From the NCBI RefSeq assembly GCF_040438645.1, contig NZ_CP159253.1:1736001-1800000 (forward strand): a stretch of 64,000 bases of DNA, read 5' to 3'. Both the position numbers and the translations under genes were made by a program. The number at the start of each line of letters is the position of its first letter. Positions within the stretch are counted from its first letter, which is position 1. The notes under the pieces were generated by a model that did not search any database, was not told the origin of the DNA, and worked only from the letters and a program-made list of their open reading frames with translations. Below, one piece after another: positions 28,801-37,847 of the stretch. The stretch comes from Mesorhizobium sp. WSM2240 (GTDB lineage Bacteria > Pseudomonadota > Alphaproteobacteria > Rhizobiales > Rhizobiaceae).

Positions 28801-30923
28801 ATGAACCAGCACGCTAGGATAAGAATCGGCCATTCGGCCTGTCCGCATGACTGTCCTTCGACCTGTGCGCTCGACGTGGAGATCCTTGACGGCAACCGCA
28901 TCGGCAGGGTGCACGGGGCGAAGGAGAACAGCTACACGGCCGGTGTGATCTGCGCCAAGGTGGCGCGCTATGCTGACCGCATCCACCATCCCGACCGGCT
29001 TCTGAAGCCGCTGGTGCGCGCCGGCGACAAGGGCGAGGGCGTCTGGAAGGAGGCAAGCTGGGAAGCCGCGCTCGATCTCGTGGCGGAAAAGTTCATAGCC
29101 GCGGAGGAGAAGCACGGCTCGGAGACGGTCTGGCCGTATTTCTACGCCGGAACGATGGGTTTGGTACAGCGCGACGGCATTGAGCGGCTGCGCCACGCCA
29201 AGAAATATTCGGGCTTCTTCGGCTCGATCTGCACCAATCTCGCCTGGACGGCTGGATGATGGGCGCCGGAGCGTTGCGGGGGCCGGACCCACGCGAGATG
29301 GCGAAGTCAGATTGCGTGGTGATCTGGGGCACCAATGCGGTGGTCACCCAGGTCAATGTGATGACCCACGCGGTCAGGGCGCGCAAGGAACGCGGGGCGA
29401 AGATCGTCGTCATCGACGTGTATGAGAACGCGACGATGAAGCAGGCCGACATGGGGCTGGTGCTGAAGCCCGGCACCGACGGCGCGCTGGCCTGCGCCGT
29501 CATGCACGTGCTGTTCCGCGACGGCATGGCCGACTGGAACTATCTCGAAAAATACACCGACGAGCCGAAGGGGCTGGAAGCGCATCTGGCGACCCGCACG
29601 CCCGAATGGGCCGCTTCGATCACCGGCCTTTCGGTCGAGGAGATCGAAGCCTTCGCGCGGCTGGTCGGCACGACGAAAAAGACCTATTTCCGGCTTGGCT
29701 ACGGGTTCTCGCGCCAGCGCAACGGTTCGGTGAACATGCACGCGGCCATGTCCATCGCGTCGGTGACGGGATGCTGGCAATATGAAGGCGGCGGCGCTTT
29801 CCACTCCAATTCGGGCGTGCTCAAGCTCAATGGCGAGCTGCACGAGGGCACGCGGCTGCGCGATCCCAACATCCGCTATCTCGACCATTCGCGGATCGGC
29901 GCCGTGCTGACGGGCGCTGCCGACGCCCTGTATGGCGGCCCGCCGGTCACCGCGATGCTGATCCAGAACACGAATCCGGCCAATGTGGCGCCCGAGCAGC
30001 GGCTGGTGAAGCAAGGTTTCCTGCGCGACGACCTCTTCACCTGCGTACACGAGCAGTTCATGACCGACACTGCGAAGCTCGCCGATGTCGTGCTGCCGGC
30101 CACCATGTTCATGGAGCATGACGATATCTACAAGGGCGGCGGCAATCAGCACATCACCCTGGGACCGAAGCTGATCGACCCGCCGGAAGGGCCGCGCACA
30201 AATCACTTCGTGATCGAGGAGTTGGGTAGGCGGCTGGGTGTGTCGCATCTGCCGGGCTTCGGCATGACAGAGCGCGAGCACATTGAAATCATGCTCGAAA
30301 AGAAGGGGCTGAGCAGCTTTGACGCATTCAGAGAGGAGCGCTGGGCCGACCTGCAGCCGGATTTCGAAGAGGCGCATTTCCTCAAGGGTTTCGGTCATCA
30401 CGACGGAAAGTTCCGCTTCAAGCCCGACTGGACCGGGCAGGCGGCGCCCAACCGTCCGCCGAAGAGCATGGGCATCTTCGGCCCGCATGAACTTCTGCCG
30501 GCATTTCCCGACCATGTGGACCTGATCGAGGTTGCGGACGAGGCGCACCCGTTCAGGCTAGCGACATCGCCGGCGCGCAATTTCTTGAACTCGACCTTCA
30601 CCGAAACGCCGGTTTCGAAGGCGCGCGAAGGCCGGCCGGAACTGCTTATCCATCCCGAAGACGCGGCGTCGCTGTCGATATTGGACGGCGACCGCGTCGA
30701 GATCGGCAATTCGCGTGGCGAAGTGGTGCTGCACGCCAAGCTTTTCGACGGGATGAAACGCGGCGTGGTGATCGCCGAAGGTATTTGGCCGAACGATGCG
30801 CATGAACGCGGCGAGGGGATCAACGTGCTGACCGGCGCCGATGCCCCCGCGCCTTATGGCGGCGCGGCGTTCCACGACAACAAGGTGTGGGTGCGGGCTG
30901 CCAAATCGAACGGCGCGGACTGA
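28801..30923 (+). pseudogene. Molybdopterin-dependent oxidoreductase, interrupted by a frameshift
   Basis: The gene reads as two overlapping frames. The first (28801-29259, 152 codons) has the N-terminal [4Fe-4S] site CPHDCPSTCALD plus a later Cys in 'AGVICAKVARY', typical of formate-dehydrogenase/nitrate-reductase-like enzymes. The second (29256-30923) carries the molybdopterin domains ('SDCVVIWGTNAVVTQVNVMTHAVRAR', 'FRLGYGFSRQRNGS') and the C-terminal dinucleotide-binding domain ('HPEDAASLSILDGDRVEIGNSRGEV'). One missing base near 29250 (ACGGCTGG, where ACNGGCTGG would restore 'AWTGWM') breaks the frame inside a conserved block. It may be a true lesion or a sequencing error in a G run; the TGA and ATG overlap as ATGA. 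Confidence 0.8.
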
Positions 30924-30930
30924 GGCGCGT

Positions 30931-31224
30931 CTATAGGAGCGTCGTCAGATCGCGCGCGCCGTGCACGACGCGGACAATCTCCACGTGTTTACCCATGTGC
31001 CGGTAAAGAACCAGATAACTTCCGACAACCAGCGCGCGCGCATCTGGAGCGATATCGGGCCTTCGCGAGCCGGAATCGGGGAATGTCGCAAGCTGCTTGA
31101 TCCGAACAGCGAAGGTCTCGAGAACCTGATCTGCTGCGGCGGGATTGTCCATCGCGACACTGCACCAGATGTCGATGAGATCGTCTTCAGCCGCCGGGCT
31201 GCGGACGATCCAATACTCAGCCAT
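30931..31224 (-). CDS. ParE/RelE-family toxin
   Basis: The 97-residue product has the ParE fold pattern: 'YWIVRSPAAEDDLIDIWCSVAMDNPAAADQVLE' helices, then 'LATFPDSGSRRPDIAPDARALVVGSYLVLYRH' strands and a terminal 'VEIVRVVHGARDL' strand, including the RRPD/R segment. It is the second gene of a toxin-antitoxin operon, overlapping the antitoxin by 8 nt, so it is made after and with its antitoxin. ParE toxins inhibit gyrase; RelE relatives cleave mRNA. The exact target is not assignable from sequence alone. Confidence 0.9.
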   Translation of the reverse strand: MAEYWIVRSPAAEDDLIDIWCSVAMDNPAAADQVLETFAVRIKQLATFPDSGSRRPDIAPDARALVVGSYLVLYRHMGKHVEIVRVVHGARDLTTLL

Positions 31225-31504
31225 TGCGCGATGTGTCCGATCCGTTCTCGAACCGGTTGCGCGCGCGCCGCACAATGTCGTCGATATCAAACGGCTCGGG
31301 CCGGCCGCTTTCAAGCCCTTGGGCCCAGGCTTTTCTTAGTCGATCTAACTCCGCTTGGCGCAAGGGTTGCCGAAGCCGCCACTCACGCAGGGCCTCACGG
31401 ATGACCTCACTTGCCGAACCATATTCACCAGTGGCGACGGCCTTCTTGACCACATCGAGCAGTTCCGGCGACAGCGCTACGCTTACTTTTTCGACAGACG
31501 ACAT
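31217..31504 (-). CDS. ParD-like antitoxin (ribbon-helix-helix)
   Basis: The 95-residue product has an N-terminal ribbon-helix-helix DNA-binding domain ('EKVSVALSPELLDVVKKAVATGEYGSASEVIREALREW') and a disordered, Arg/Asp-rich C-terminal tail that would wrap the toxin. It is the first gene of the operon and overlaps the toxin gene. A perfect 27-bp palindrome just upstream is its probable operator, implying conditional autorepression by the antitoxin-toxin complex. Confidence 0.92.
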   Translation of the reverse strand: MSSVEKVSVALSPELLDVVKKAVATGEYGSASEVIREALREWRLRQPLRQAELDRLRKAWAQGLESGRPEPFDIDDIVRRARNRFENGSDTSRNG

Positions 31505-31523
31505 TCGGCGAACTCCTTGGGAA

Positions 31524-31550
31524 AACTGGTAGCAAATTTTGCTACCAGTT
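31524..31550. promoter_or_regulatory. Perfect palindromic operator of the ParDE-type operon
   Basis: Two perfect 13-nt arms, AACTGGTAGCAAA and TTTGCTACCAGTT, flank a single central T, starting 20 nt before the antitoxin ATG. Ribbon-helix-helix antitoxins bind such dyads as cooperative dimers. The position over the expected promoter supports autoregulation. Confidence 0.85.
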
Positions 31551-31591
31551 TCAAGATTCGGTATCGATTTGGGGATAAGCCCCGCCGACCT

Positions 31592-32107
31592 TCAGCCGAG
31601 GTCTTTGGGTCGCAGAAAATGCGTCAGCCGCGCACGGCCGAGGCCAAGTTCGACCCATTTGCCGTCGAAATCAAAGCGGGCGAGCGCAGCGGTCGGGAAT
31701 TTTTCGTGAAGCCGCTTCAGGGCTTTGGCCCCCGAATCGTCGCCCGCAAGCTGCTTGGCGAGGTCTTCGAAACCGGGATTGTGGCCGAGGATGAGCAGGG
31801 TTCTCACTGCTTCCGGCGTTCGCCGAATTTCGGACAGCACGTCTTCCGCTGCAGCGTCATAGAGGGTGTCGGGGAAATCGACTGAGACGGAGCTGGGCAG
31901 TGCGGCCGCGACCACCTCCCATGTCTCGCGCGTGCGCGCGGCCGGCGACACCAGCGCCAGTTGCGGCAGCCAGTTGCGGGCGGCAAGTTCTCTCCCCATG
32001 CGCTCAGCAGCTTTGCGTCCGCGCGGGGCGAGCGGCCGGTCGAAATCCATGAGTGACGGATCGTCCCAGCTCGACTTCGCGTGGCGCAACAACAGCAGCT
32101 GTTTCAT
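31592..32107 (-). CDS. sixA: SixA-type histidine phosphatase
   Basis: The 171-residue product has the phosphoglycerate-mutase superfamily core: catalytic LRHAKSSWDD near the N terminus ('MKQLLLLRHAKSSW'), a middle 'VSPAARTRETWEVVA' block and the second His in 'LLILGHNPGFEDLA'. SixA acts on phospho-histidine of phosphotransfer proteins in E. coli. In rhizobia the physiological substrate is not known. It sits just downstream of purMN in the same direction with a 28-bp gap. Confidence 0.88.
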   Translation of the reverse strand: MKQLLLLRHAKSSWDDPSLMDFDRPLAPRGRKAAERMGRELAARNWLPQLALVSPAARTRETWEVVAAALPSSVSVDFPDTLYDAAAEDVLSEIRRTPEAVRTLLILGHNPGFEDLAKQLAGDDSGAKALKRLHEKFPTAALARFDFDGKWVELGLGRARLTHFLRPKDLG

Positions 32108-32135
32108 GAACCCGGTTTGCGGTTGACGGGCTGTG

Positions 32136-32849
32136 TCACGGCGTGAAGCGGGCGAGTTGCTCCAGGTCGACGGCTTCGCGGATAGCACTTGGCGAAGACA
32201 GGAAACCGCCTGCGCTCTGCTCGACCAGTTCGGTATCGGCAAAGACAGTGCGGCCGTTTTCCATACGCGCCATGCCGAGCGCGACCATGCGCAGGGCGAG
32301 CGGATAGAGATGGTGCTCGGCCTTGAGCACGCGCGCGGCAAGCGTGGCTTCGGTGTCGTCCAGAAGCACCGGGACCGCCGCCTGCGCGATGATCGGGCCG
32401 GAATCGGTTTCGGCCGTGACGAAATGGACCGTGCAGCCGTGGATGCGCATTCCGGCTTCGAGCGCACGTGCATGGGTGTCAAGCCCCCGGAAGGCGGGAA
32501 GCAGGGCGGGGTGGATGTTGAGCATCCGTCCCTTCCATTTTTCCACGAAACCGGTGGTCAGGAGCCGCATGTAGCCGGCGAGGCACACTATCTCGGCCTC
32601 GAAGGCCGAGAGCGCATCGTCGATTGCCGCGTCGTGGGCTTCCTTGCTGGAAAAATCGCCCCGCGCGATTGTGCGGGCCGGCAGATCCTTGGCTGCGGCG
32701 ATATGGAGGCCGCGCGCGTCGGCCTTGTCGGAGATGACGCCGACGATCTCTGCCGGGAAGTTCCGCTCGGAAGCCGCCTCGATCAGCGACGCCATGTTGG
32801 AGCCGCGCCCGGAAATCATGATGACTGTGCGTTTGCGGCTGATGCTCAT
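32136..32849 (-). CDS. purN: Phosphoribosylglycinamide formyltransferase PurN
   Basis: PurN transfers a formyl group from 10-formyl-THF to GAR in purine synthesis. The 237-residue product begins [19 protein letters not shown] and carries the catalytic triad region: '[12 protein letters not shown]' with His, 'GCTVHFV' with His and '[13 protein letters not shown]' with Asp. The length includes about 25 residues of C-terminal extension. The start overlaps the purM stop (ATGA), giving a coupled purM-purN operon. Confidence 0.96.
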   Translation of the reverse strand: MSISRKRTVIMISGRGSNMASLIEAASERNFPAEIVGVISDKADARGLHIAAAKDLPARTIARGDFSSKEAHDAAIDDALSAFEAEIVCLAGYMRLLTTGFVEKWKGRMLNIHPALLPAFRGLDTHARALEAGMRIHGCTVHFVTAETDSGPIIAQAAVPVLLDDTEATLAARVLKAEHHLYPLALRMVALGMARMENGRTVFADTELVEQSAGGFLSSPSAIREAVDLEQLARFTP

Positions 32850-33910
32850 AGCGCGATCGCTCCCCGGTAGATGACGCCTGCGTCGCGGCGCGGCACGATG
32901 CGGCCGATCGGCGATACGGTTTCGCCGGCCTCTTGGAGCACGGCCGCGACCTGAGCGGCCTGGCCCGAGGCGACGACGAGGATCATGCCGACGCCGCAAT
33001 TGAAGGTGCGCATCATCTCGTTCGGCGCGACACCGCCCGTCTTGGCGAGCCAGCCGAACACCGGCGGCACGTCGATCGCCTCGAGGTCGAGTTCGGCGGA
33101 AAAGTCCTTGGGCAGCACGCGCGGTATGTTTTCGGGAAAGCCGCCGCCGGTGATGTGCGCCAGCGCCTTGATGCCGTGAGTGCCGCGTATCGCCTTCAAC
33201 ACCGATTTCACATAGATGCGAGTAGGCTCGAGCAGCGCTTCGGCCAATGTGCCTTCGTCGGCGAAAGGCGCGGCGTCCTGCCAGCCGACGCCACTTGCGG
33301 CGACGATGCGGCGGACCAGCGAAAAACCGTTGGAGTGCAGCCCGGATGAGGCGAGGCCAAGCAGCACGTCGCCCTCGACAATGTCGTCGGTGGGCAGGAG
33401 CTGGCCGCGTTCGGCGGCGCCGACGGCAAAGCCGGCGAGGTCGTAGTCGTTGCCGTGATACATTCCGGGCATTTCCGCCGTCTCGCCGCCTATCAGCGCG
33501 CAGCCGGCTTGGCGGCAGCCTTCGGCAATGCCCGCGACGATTGCCGCGCCCTGGTCGGGATCGAGCTTGCCCGTGGCGAAATAATCGAGGAAGAACAGCG
33601 GCTCCGCGCCCTGCACGACGATATCGTTGACGCACATCGCGACGAGGTCGATGCCGATCGTGTCGTGCTTGCCGGCCTCGATCGCGACTTTGAGCTTGGT
33701 GCCGACTCCGTCATTGGCGGCGACCAATATGGGATCGGAAAAACCGGCGGCCTTCAGGTCGAACAGCCCGCCGAAGCCGCCGATCTCGCCATCCGCGCCG
33801 GGACGCCTCGTCGAGCGGACCAGCGGCTTGATCTTTTCCACCATCGCATTGCCGGCGTCGATGTCGACACCCGCCTCGGCGTAGGTGAGTCCGTTTTTCC
33901 GTTCGCCCAT
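32846..33910 (-). CDS. purM: Phosphoribosylformylglycinamidine cyclo-ligase PurM
   Basis: PurM closes the imidazole ring to give AIR, using ATP. The 354-residue product starts [21 protein letters not shown] and shows the PurM family blocks 'GGFGGLFDL', '[30 protein letters not shown]' and '[21 protein letters not shown]'. It is the first gene of the purM-purN pair. The divergent gap to the right holds its promoter. Confidence 0.96.
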   Translation of the reverse strand: MGERKNGLTYAEAGVDIDAGNAMVEKIKPLVRSTRRPGADGEIGGFGGLFDLKAAGFSDPILVAANDGVGTKLKVAIEAGKHDTIGIDLVAMCVNDIVVQGAEPLFFLDYFATGKLDPDQGAAIVAGIAEGCRQAGCALIGGETAEMPGMYHGNDYDLAGFAVGAAERGQLLPTDDIVEGDVLLGLASSGLHSNGFSLVRRIVAASGVGWQDAAPFADEGTLAEALLEPTRIYVKSVLKAIRGTHGIKALAHITGGGFPENIPRVLPKDFSAELDLEAIDVPPVFGWLAKTGGVAPNEMMRTFNCGVGMILVVASGQAAQVAAVLQEAGETVSPIGRIVPRRDAGVIYRGAIAL

Positions 33911-34101
33911 TTCGCTTCCCTGGCTGCGGCCGCTATCATGGCGCTATTCGCATGAACCGTCACGCCCCGCAAGAAGACGAGCGGATGCCGGGCAGGTTCG
34001 GCGAGCAGGCAGCCTGCAAACAGGACTTGCGCGCCCGCACCTTGAGGCCGATGCTCGTTTTGACCATGTATCGGAAGGGGCGATCTGAATATGGAGATGA
34101 T

Positions 34102-34659
34102 GTGACCGTCGCCAACATGATCACGATCCTGCGCTTTGTGCTGGTGCCGGGCGTTGTCTATGCGCTTTTGGCCGGCCACATGGATTGGGCCTTCGCCGGC
34201 TTCCTGATTGCGGGCATTTCGGACGGTGTCGACGGCTTCGTCGCCCGGCACTTCAACCAACGCTCCGAACTTGGCGCGTATATGGACCCAATGGCCGACA
34301 AGCTGCTGCTGGTCAGCGTTTTCGTCGTGCTGGGCTTTATGGGCGAACTGCCTCTGTGGCTGGTGATCGCCGCCGTCTCGCGCGACGCGCTCATAGTATG
34401 CGCCGTGCTTCTGTCGACGATCATGGGCAGGCCGGTGGCCATGAAACCGCTGATGGTTTCCAAGGCCAACACGCTCATCCAGATCGTGCTTGCAGCTGTG
34501 GTGCTTGCCGAACTTGCCTTCGAAACGCTTTTCGGCCCGCTCCGCACGGGCCTGATATTCCTGTCCGGGCTCTTGACCGTGGCTTCGGCCGCAGCCTATC
34601 TCGTTGCCTGGCTGAGGCATATGAGCGGCTATGGCGAAAGCAAGACTCCAGACAGTTGA
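34102..34659 (+). CDS. CDP-alcohol phosphatidyltransferase family protein
   Basis: The 185-residue product has the CDP-alcohol signature in 'DGVDGFVARHFNQRSELGAYMDPMADK' (D..DG..AR........G...D...D). It has about five to six membrane helices, so it is a membrane phospholipid-synthesis enzyme. The true PgsA in this window is the gene at 17539, so this is a second family member whose head group is unknown. I chose the GTG start, preceded by GGAG at 5 nt, over a longer reading. It overlaps the next gene by 29 nt, indicating coupled expression. Confidence 0.85.
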   Translation: MTVANMITILRFVLVPGVVYALLAGHMDWAFAGFLIAGISDGVDGFVARHFNQRSELGAYMDPMADKLLLVSVFVVLGFMGELPLWLVIAAVSRDALIVCAVLLSTIMGRPVAMKPLMVSKANTLIQIVLAAVVLAELAFETLFGPLRTGLIFLSGLLTVASAAAYLVAWLRHMSGYGESKTPDS

Positions 34660-35827
34660 CGTGACGCTGCAGGACGCCGCCGCCGCCGCGTTCCGCCGGC
34701 AGATCCTGTTCTGGACCACCACCGCCGTCATCCTCGCGGTATTCATCTATCTGTTCAGCGACATCCTGCTGCCTTTCGTGGCCGGCATGGTGCTCGCCTA
34801 TTTCCTTGACCCGGTCGCCGACCGGCTCGAGCGGCTCGGCCTGTCGCGGGTGATGGCGACGATCCTGATCCTGATCGCCTTCCTTATCGTGCTGGTGCTC
34901 GCACTGGTGATACTGATCCCGGTGCTCGCCTCCCAGCTTTCCGATTTCATCGTCAGGCTGCCGGAATATCTGAGCCGCTTCCAGGCATTGGTCACCTCTT
35001 ATGATCCGAACTGGTTGGAACAGAGATTCGGACTGGATGCGGGCAGCCTGCAGGAGGGCCTGAATTCGCTGCTGACGTCGGGCATGGGCCTCGTCACCAC
35101 TGTGTTTCAGTCTATCTGGAGCTCAGGCGTCGCCATATTCAGCATTGCCGGCCTGTTCATCGTCACCCCGGTCGTGGCGTTCTACATGCTGCTCGACTGG
35201 GACCGCATGGTGGCGACCGTCGACGGCTGGGTGCCGCGCGACCATGTCGAAACGGTCCGCCAACTCGCCACCGACATCAATACCGCGACGGCGGGTTTCG
35301 TTCGCGGGCAGGGCACGCTCTGCCTGATCCTCGGCGCCATGTACGCTTTCGGGCTGACGCTCACCGGCTTGAACTTCGGCATCCTCATCGGCCTCTTTGC
35401 CGGGCTGATCAGTTTCATCCCCTATGTGGGCTCGCTGGTCGGGCTGGTGCTTTCGGTCGGTCTCGCGGTCGTGCAGTTCTGGCCGGACTGGACCATGGTG
35501 CTCGCGGTGGCCGGCGTTTTCTTCGCCGGCCAGTTTATCGAGGGCAACATCCTGCAGCCGCGCCTTGTCGGGAAAAGCGTCGGGCTGCATCCCGTCTGGC
35601 TTATGTTTGCGCTGTTCGCGTTCGGCGCGCTGTTCGGCTTCGTCGGCTTGCTGATCGCGGTGCCGGCGGCGGCGGCGGTGGCGGTGCTGGTTCGCTTCGC
35701 CATCTCGCGCTATCTCGAATCGCCGCTCTACAAGGGCCATGTCGAAGAACCAGTGAAGGCCAAGGCCGTCCGGCAGACCAAGCCGGCGGGTGGCGCCGGT
35801 GAACGTGACGGCGATGCGCGCGCCTGA
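34631..35827 (+). CDS. AI-2E family (PerM-like) membrane transporter
   Basis: The 398-residue product has the eight-helix UPF0118/AI-2 exporter-like layout: N-terminal helix pairs (about 24-90), a long amphipathic loop and C-terminal helices with the family block 'FIPYVGSLVGLVLSVGLAVVQFWPDW' and 'FIEGNILQPRLVGKSVGLHPVW'. Members export small molecules or act as Na+/H+ antiporters; the substrate here is not known. The C-terminal tail is basic and variable. It overlaps the preceding phosphatidyltransferase gene and nearly overlaps hdaA. Confidence 0.9.
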   Translation: MAKARLQTVDVTLQDAAAAAFRRQILFWTTTAVILAVFIYLFSDILLPFVAGMVLAYFLDPVADRLERLGLSRVMATILILIAFLIVLVLALVILIPVLASQLSDFIVRLPEYLSRFQALVTSYDPNWLEQRFGLDAGSLQEGLNSLLTSGMGLVTTVFQSIWSSGVAIFSIAGLFIVTPVVAFYMLLDWDRMVATVDGWVPRDHVETVRQLATDINTATAGFVRGQGTLCLILGAMYAFGLTLTGLNFGILIGLFAGLISFIPYVGSLVGLVLSVGLAVVQFWPDWTMVLAVAGVFFAGQFIEGNILQPRLVGKSVGLHPVWLMFALFAFGALFGFVGLLIAVPAAAAVAVLVRFAISRYLESPLYKGHVEEPVKAKAVRQTKPAGGAGERDGDARA

Positions 35828-36515
35828 AAAACCGCGCCAACTGCCGCTCGATCTCGGCCATTCCACGGGCTATTCGCGCGACGACCTCGTGGTTTCGGAC
35901 GCCAACAGGCAGGCCGTGGCGCTGATCGACCGCTGGCCGGACTGGCCGGCGACTGTGGTCGTGCTGGCCGGTCCGGCCGGCTCGGGCAAATCGCATCTGG
36001 CTTCGATCTGGCGCGAAGGGACCGGCGCGGCGGTGCTAGATCCGGCACGGATCGAAACGGACGCCGCCGCACTCGAAACCGGCCGGCCGGCACTGATCGA
36101 CGACGCGGACCTCGGCGGCCTCGACGAGCAGGGACTGTTCCATCTGATCAATGCGGCGCGGGCGGCCGGCACACATGTGCTGCTTACCGCGCGGCGGTTT
36201 CCCGCGGCCTGGGGCGTGGCGCTCCCCGACCTTATCTCGCGGCTCAAAGCCGCAGCAACGGTAGAAATCCACGAGCCGGACGATCTGCTTCTGGCAGGCG
36301 TCATCACCAAGCTGTTCGCCGACCGGCAGATCGAGGTCGATCCCAATGTGGTGCAGTTCCTGGTACGGCGCATCGAGCGCTCGCTGGCGACGGCCATACG
36401 CATCGTCGACCGGCTGGACCGCGCGGCCCTTGAGCACAAGACGCGCATCACGCGCAGCCTTGCCGCCGATGCAATCGACGCTATCGACCGCGGCCAGGCC
36501 GAATTCGAGATATAG
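35814..36515 (+). CDS. hdaA: HdaA-type DnaA-inactivating regulator
   Basis: HdaA promotes ATP hydrolysis by DnaA and prevents over-initiation at the origin. The 233-residue product begins MRAPEKPRQLPLDLGH, which carries the clamp-binding QLPLDL motif (residues 8-13) that tethers Hda to DnaN. A Walker A GPAGSGKSH and an AAA+ lid related to DnaA domain III follow; a DnaA domain IV is absent. Upstream GTG starts extend it by a few residues; I prefer the ATG. It overlaps the end of the AI-2E gene. Confidence 0.9.
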   Translation: MRAPEKPRQLPLDLGHSTGYSRDDLVVSDANRQAVALIDRWPDWPATVVVLAGPAGSGKSHLASIWREGTGAAVLDPARIETDAAALETGRPALIDDADLGGLDEQGLFHLINAARAAGTHVLLTARRFPAAWGVALPDLISRLKAAATVEIHEPDDLLLAGVITKLFADRQIEVDPNVVQFLVRRIERSLATAIRIVDRLDRAALEHKTRITRSLAADAIDAIDRGQAEFEI

Positions 36516-36612
36516 AAGCTGCACAATCGCAAATAGCGCCGTTCGACGCAGCGGCTAAAAATTTAGGCAATTCGATAAACGGTATTTCACGCCGCGCGCG
36601 CAATATCCGCGC

Positions 36613-37386
36613 ATGGACCAGCGGACGAAACGCATCGTGGGGAGGCTTTCGATCGTCATCGCTATTGCGGTGGCGTCGACCTATGCCATTTCATTTTCCG
36701 TCCGGTGGGCTGCCGGCATGCCGATCGATTGGCTGAGCTGGATCGAATGCCTGGTCATTCCGATCGTCATCGGAACGCCGATCGGCTGGTATGTTTTCTC
36801 GCAGGCCGAAAACCTCCAGGCTGCGCATGGTAGACTGGAGAAGGCGCATCTGGACCTCAACAAGGCGCACGAGCGCCTCGCCTTTATCGCCCGCCATGAC
36901 CACATGACAGGCCTGCTCAACCGTGAAGGCTTTCTGCATCAGCTCGAACAGCACCGCGAGCGCAACGACAGCCACGTCGTGCTGATCGTCGATGCCGACC
37001 ATTTCAAGCGCATCAATGACCGCTACGGCCATCCCAAGGGTGACGAGGCGCTGATGAAGATCGCGAAGGCGCTGCAATATGCGGTGCGCCGGAAGGACGT
37101 CGTCGGCAGGATCGGCGGCGAGGAGTTCGGAATATTGCTGGTCTCGGTCAGCCTCGAGGAAGCCATGCAGATGGCCGACCTCATTCGACGGCAAGTGCAG
37201 TGCATCCCCTGGAATCCGGATGCTTCGGAGGCGCCTGGCCTCACCGTCAGCATCGGCGGTGCGGTGATGGATCGCTCTGCGAAAGTCGCCGACGTGCTGC
37301 GCCAGGCGGACCGCTGCCTCTATGAAGCCAAGCGGCTCGGCCGCAACCGCGTCGCTTTCGACTATTCAATCCCGGCAGTGGCGTAG
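36613..37386 (+). CDS. Membrane-anchored diguanylate cyclase
   Basis: The 257-residue product has two N-terminal membrane helices (about 9-32 and 43-62), a short coiled coil ('LEKAHLDLNKAHERL') and a GGDEF domain. The active-site motif is GGEEF at about 168-172, an active variant, and the nucleotide block 'DADHFKRINDRYGHPKGD' is intact. It is predicted to make cyclic-di-GMP. It is monocistronic, with an AT-rich leader after hdaA. Confidence 0.92.
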   Translation: MDQRTKRIVGRLSIVIAIAVASTYAISFSVRWAAGMPIDWLSWIECLVIPIVIGTPIGWYVFSQAENLQAAHGRLEKAHLDLNKAHERLAFIARHDHMTGLLNREGFLHQLEQHRERNDSHVVLIVDADHFKRINDRYGHPKGDEALMKIAKALQYAVRRKDVVGRIGGEEFGILLVSVSLEEAMQMADLIRRQVQCIPWNPDASEAPGLTVSIGGAVMDRSAKVADVLRQADRCLYEAKRLGRNRVAFDYSIPAVA

Positions 37387-37847
37387 CTCAGCACGTCTTG
37401 AGGCCGCACGCGGGCCTACCAAGATCTATGCAAGTCATTGGGCGCGGTCACTTTCGGGAGAATTGCTTTCCTTCAGGCGCTGGAGACGCAGTTCCTCGTC
37501 TTCCGCCATCTTCGCCCACTTCCGCTTCAGCCGCTCTTCGATTCCGAAGAGTGCCCGAATGCGCCTTCGGATACCCCAGTAGGCGCGCTCCAAAAAGCTC
37601 TGACTCAATGCATACACCCCCATCTGTTGTCGCAACACCAATACCATGCCTGGCGGCGGGACCCCAAAAGCGGAGGAAACCACGGCGCGCCAGATGGAGC
37701 AGCATGCGCCCAAGCCTGGCTGGAGGCAACCGGGGGAATGCACGCCTGCCACGGAAGCAGGAAGCACACGACAATGCCCGCCTCCGGCAGGGGATCAGAC
37801 GGGAGTCGTGATCGCATGCGCCGGATTGCTAGGTCAGAGGCAAGATT
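37387..37847. other. Intergenic stretch with one candidate small ORF
   Basis: This 461-bp region between the diguanylate cyclase gene and the FabF gene has no gene I can name. It contains a candidate minus-strand small ORF (listed separately); other frames look like noise. I see no strong repeat, tRNA or terminator in the rest. Confidence 0.4.
37435..37623 (-). CDS. Candidate small helical protein
   Basis: The reading from MGVYALSQSFLERAYWGIRR gives 62 residues that are strongly helical and charged ('IRALFGIEERLKRKWAKMAEDEELRLQRLKE'). Codon third positions are GC-biased over most of the frame, which suggests real coding. No clear ribosome binding site is visible, and the frame extends upstream to 37767 with less convincing sequence. 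I do not recognise it. Confidence 0.35.
   Translation of the reverse strand: MGVYALSQSFLERAYWGIRRRIRALFGIEERLKRKWAKMAEDEELRLQRLKESNSPESDRAQ

Noticed and set aside
29307..30548. Long minus-strand frame opposite the molybdoenzyme
   Set aside because: Shadow frame without motifs; the plus-strand enzyme has clear molybdopterin domains.
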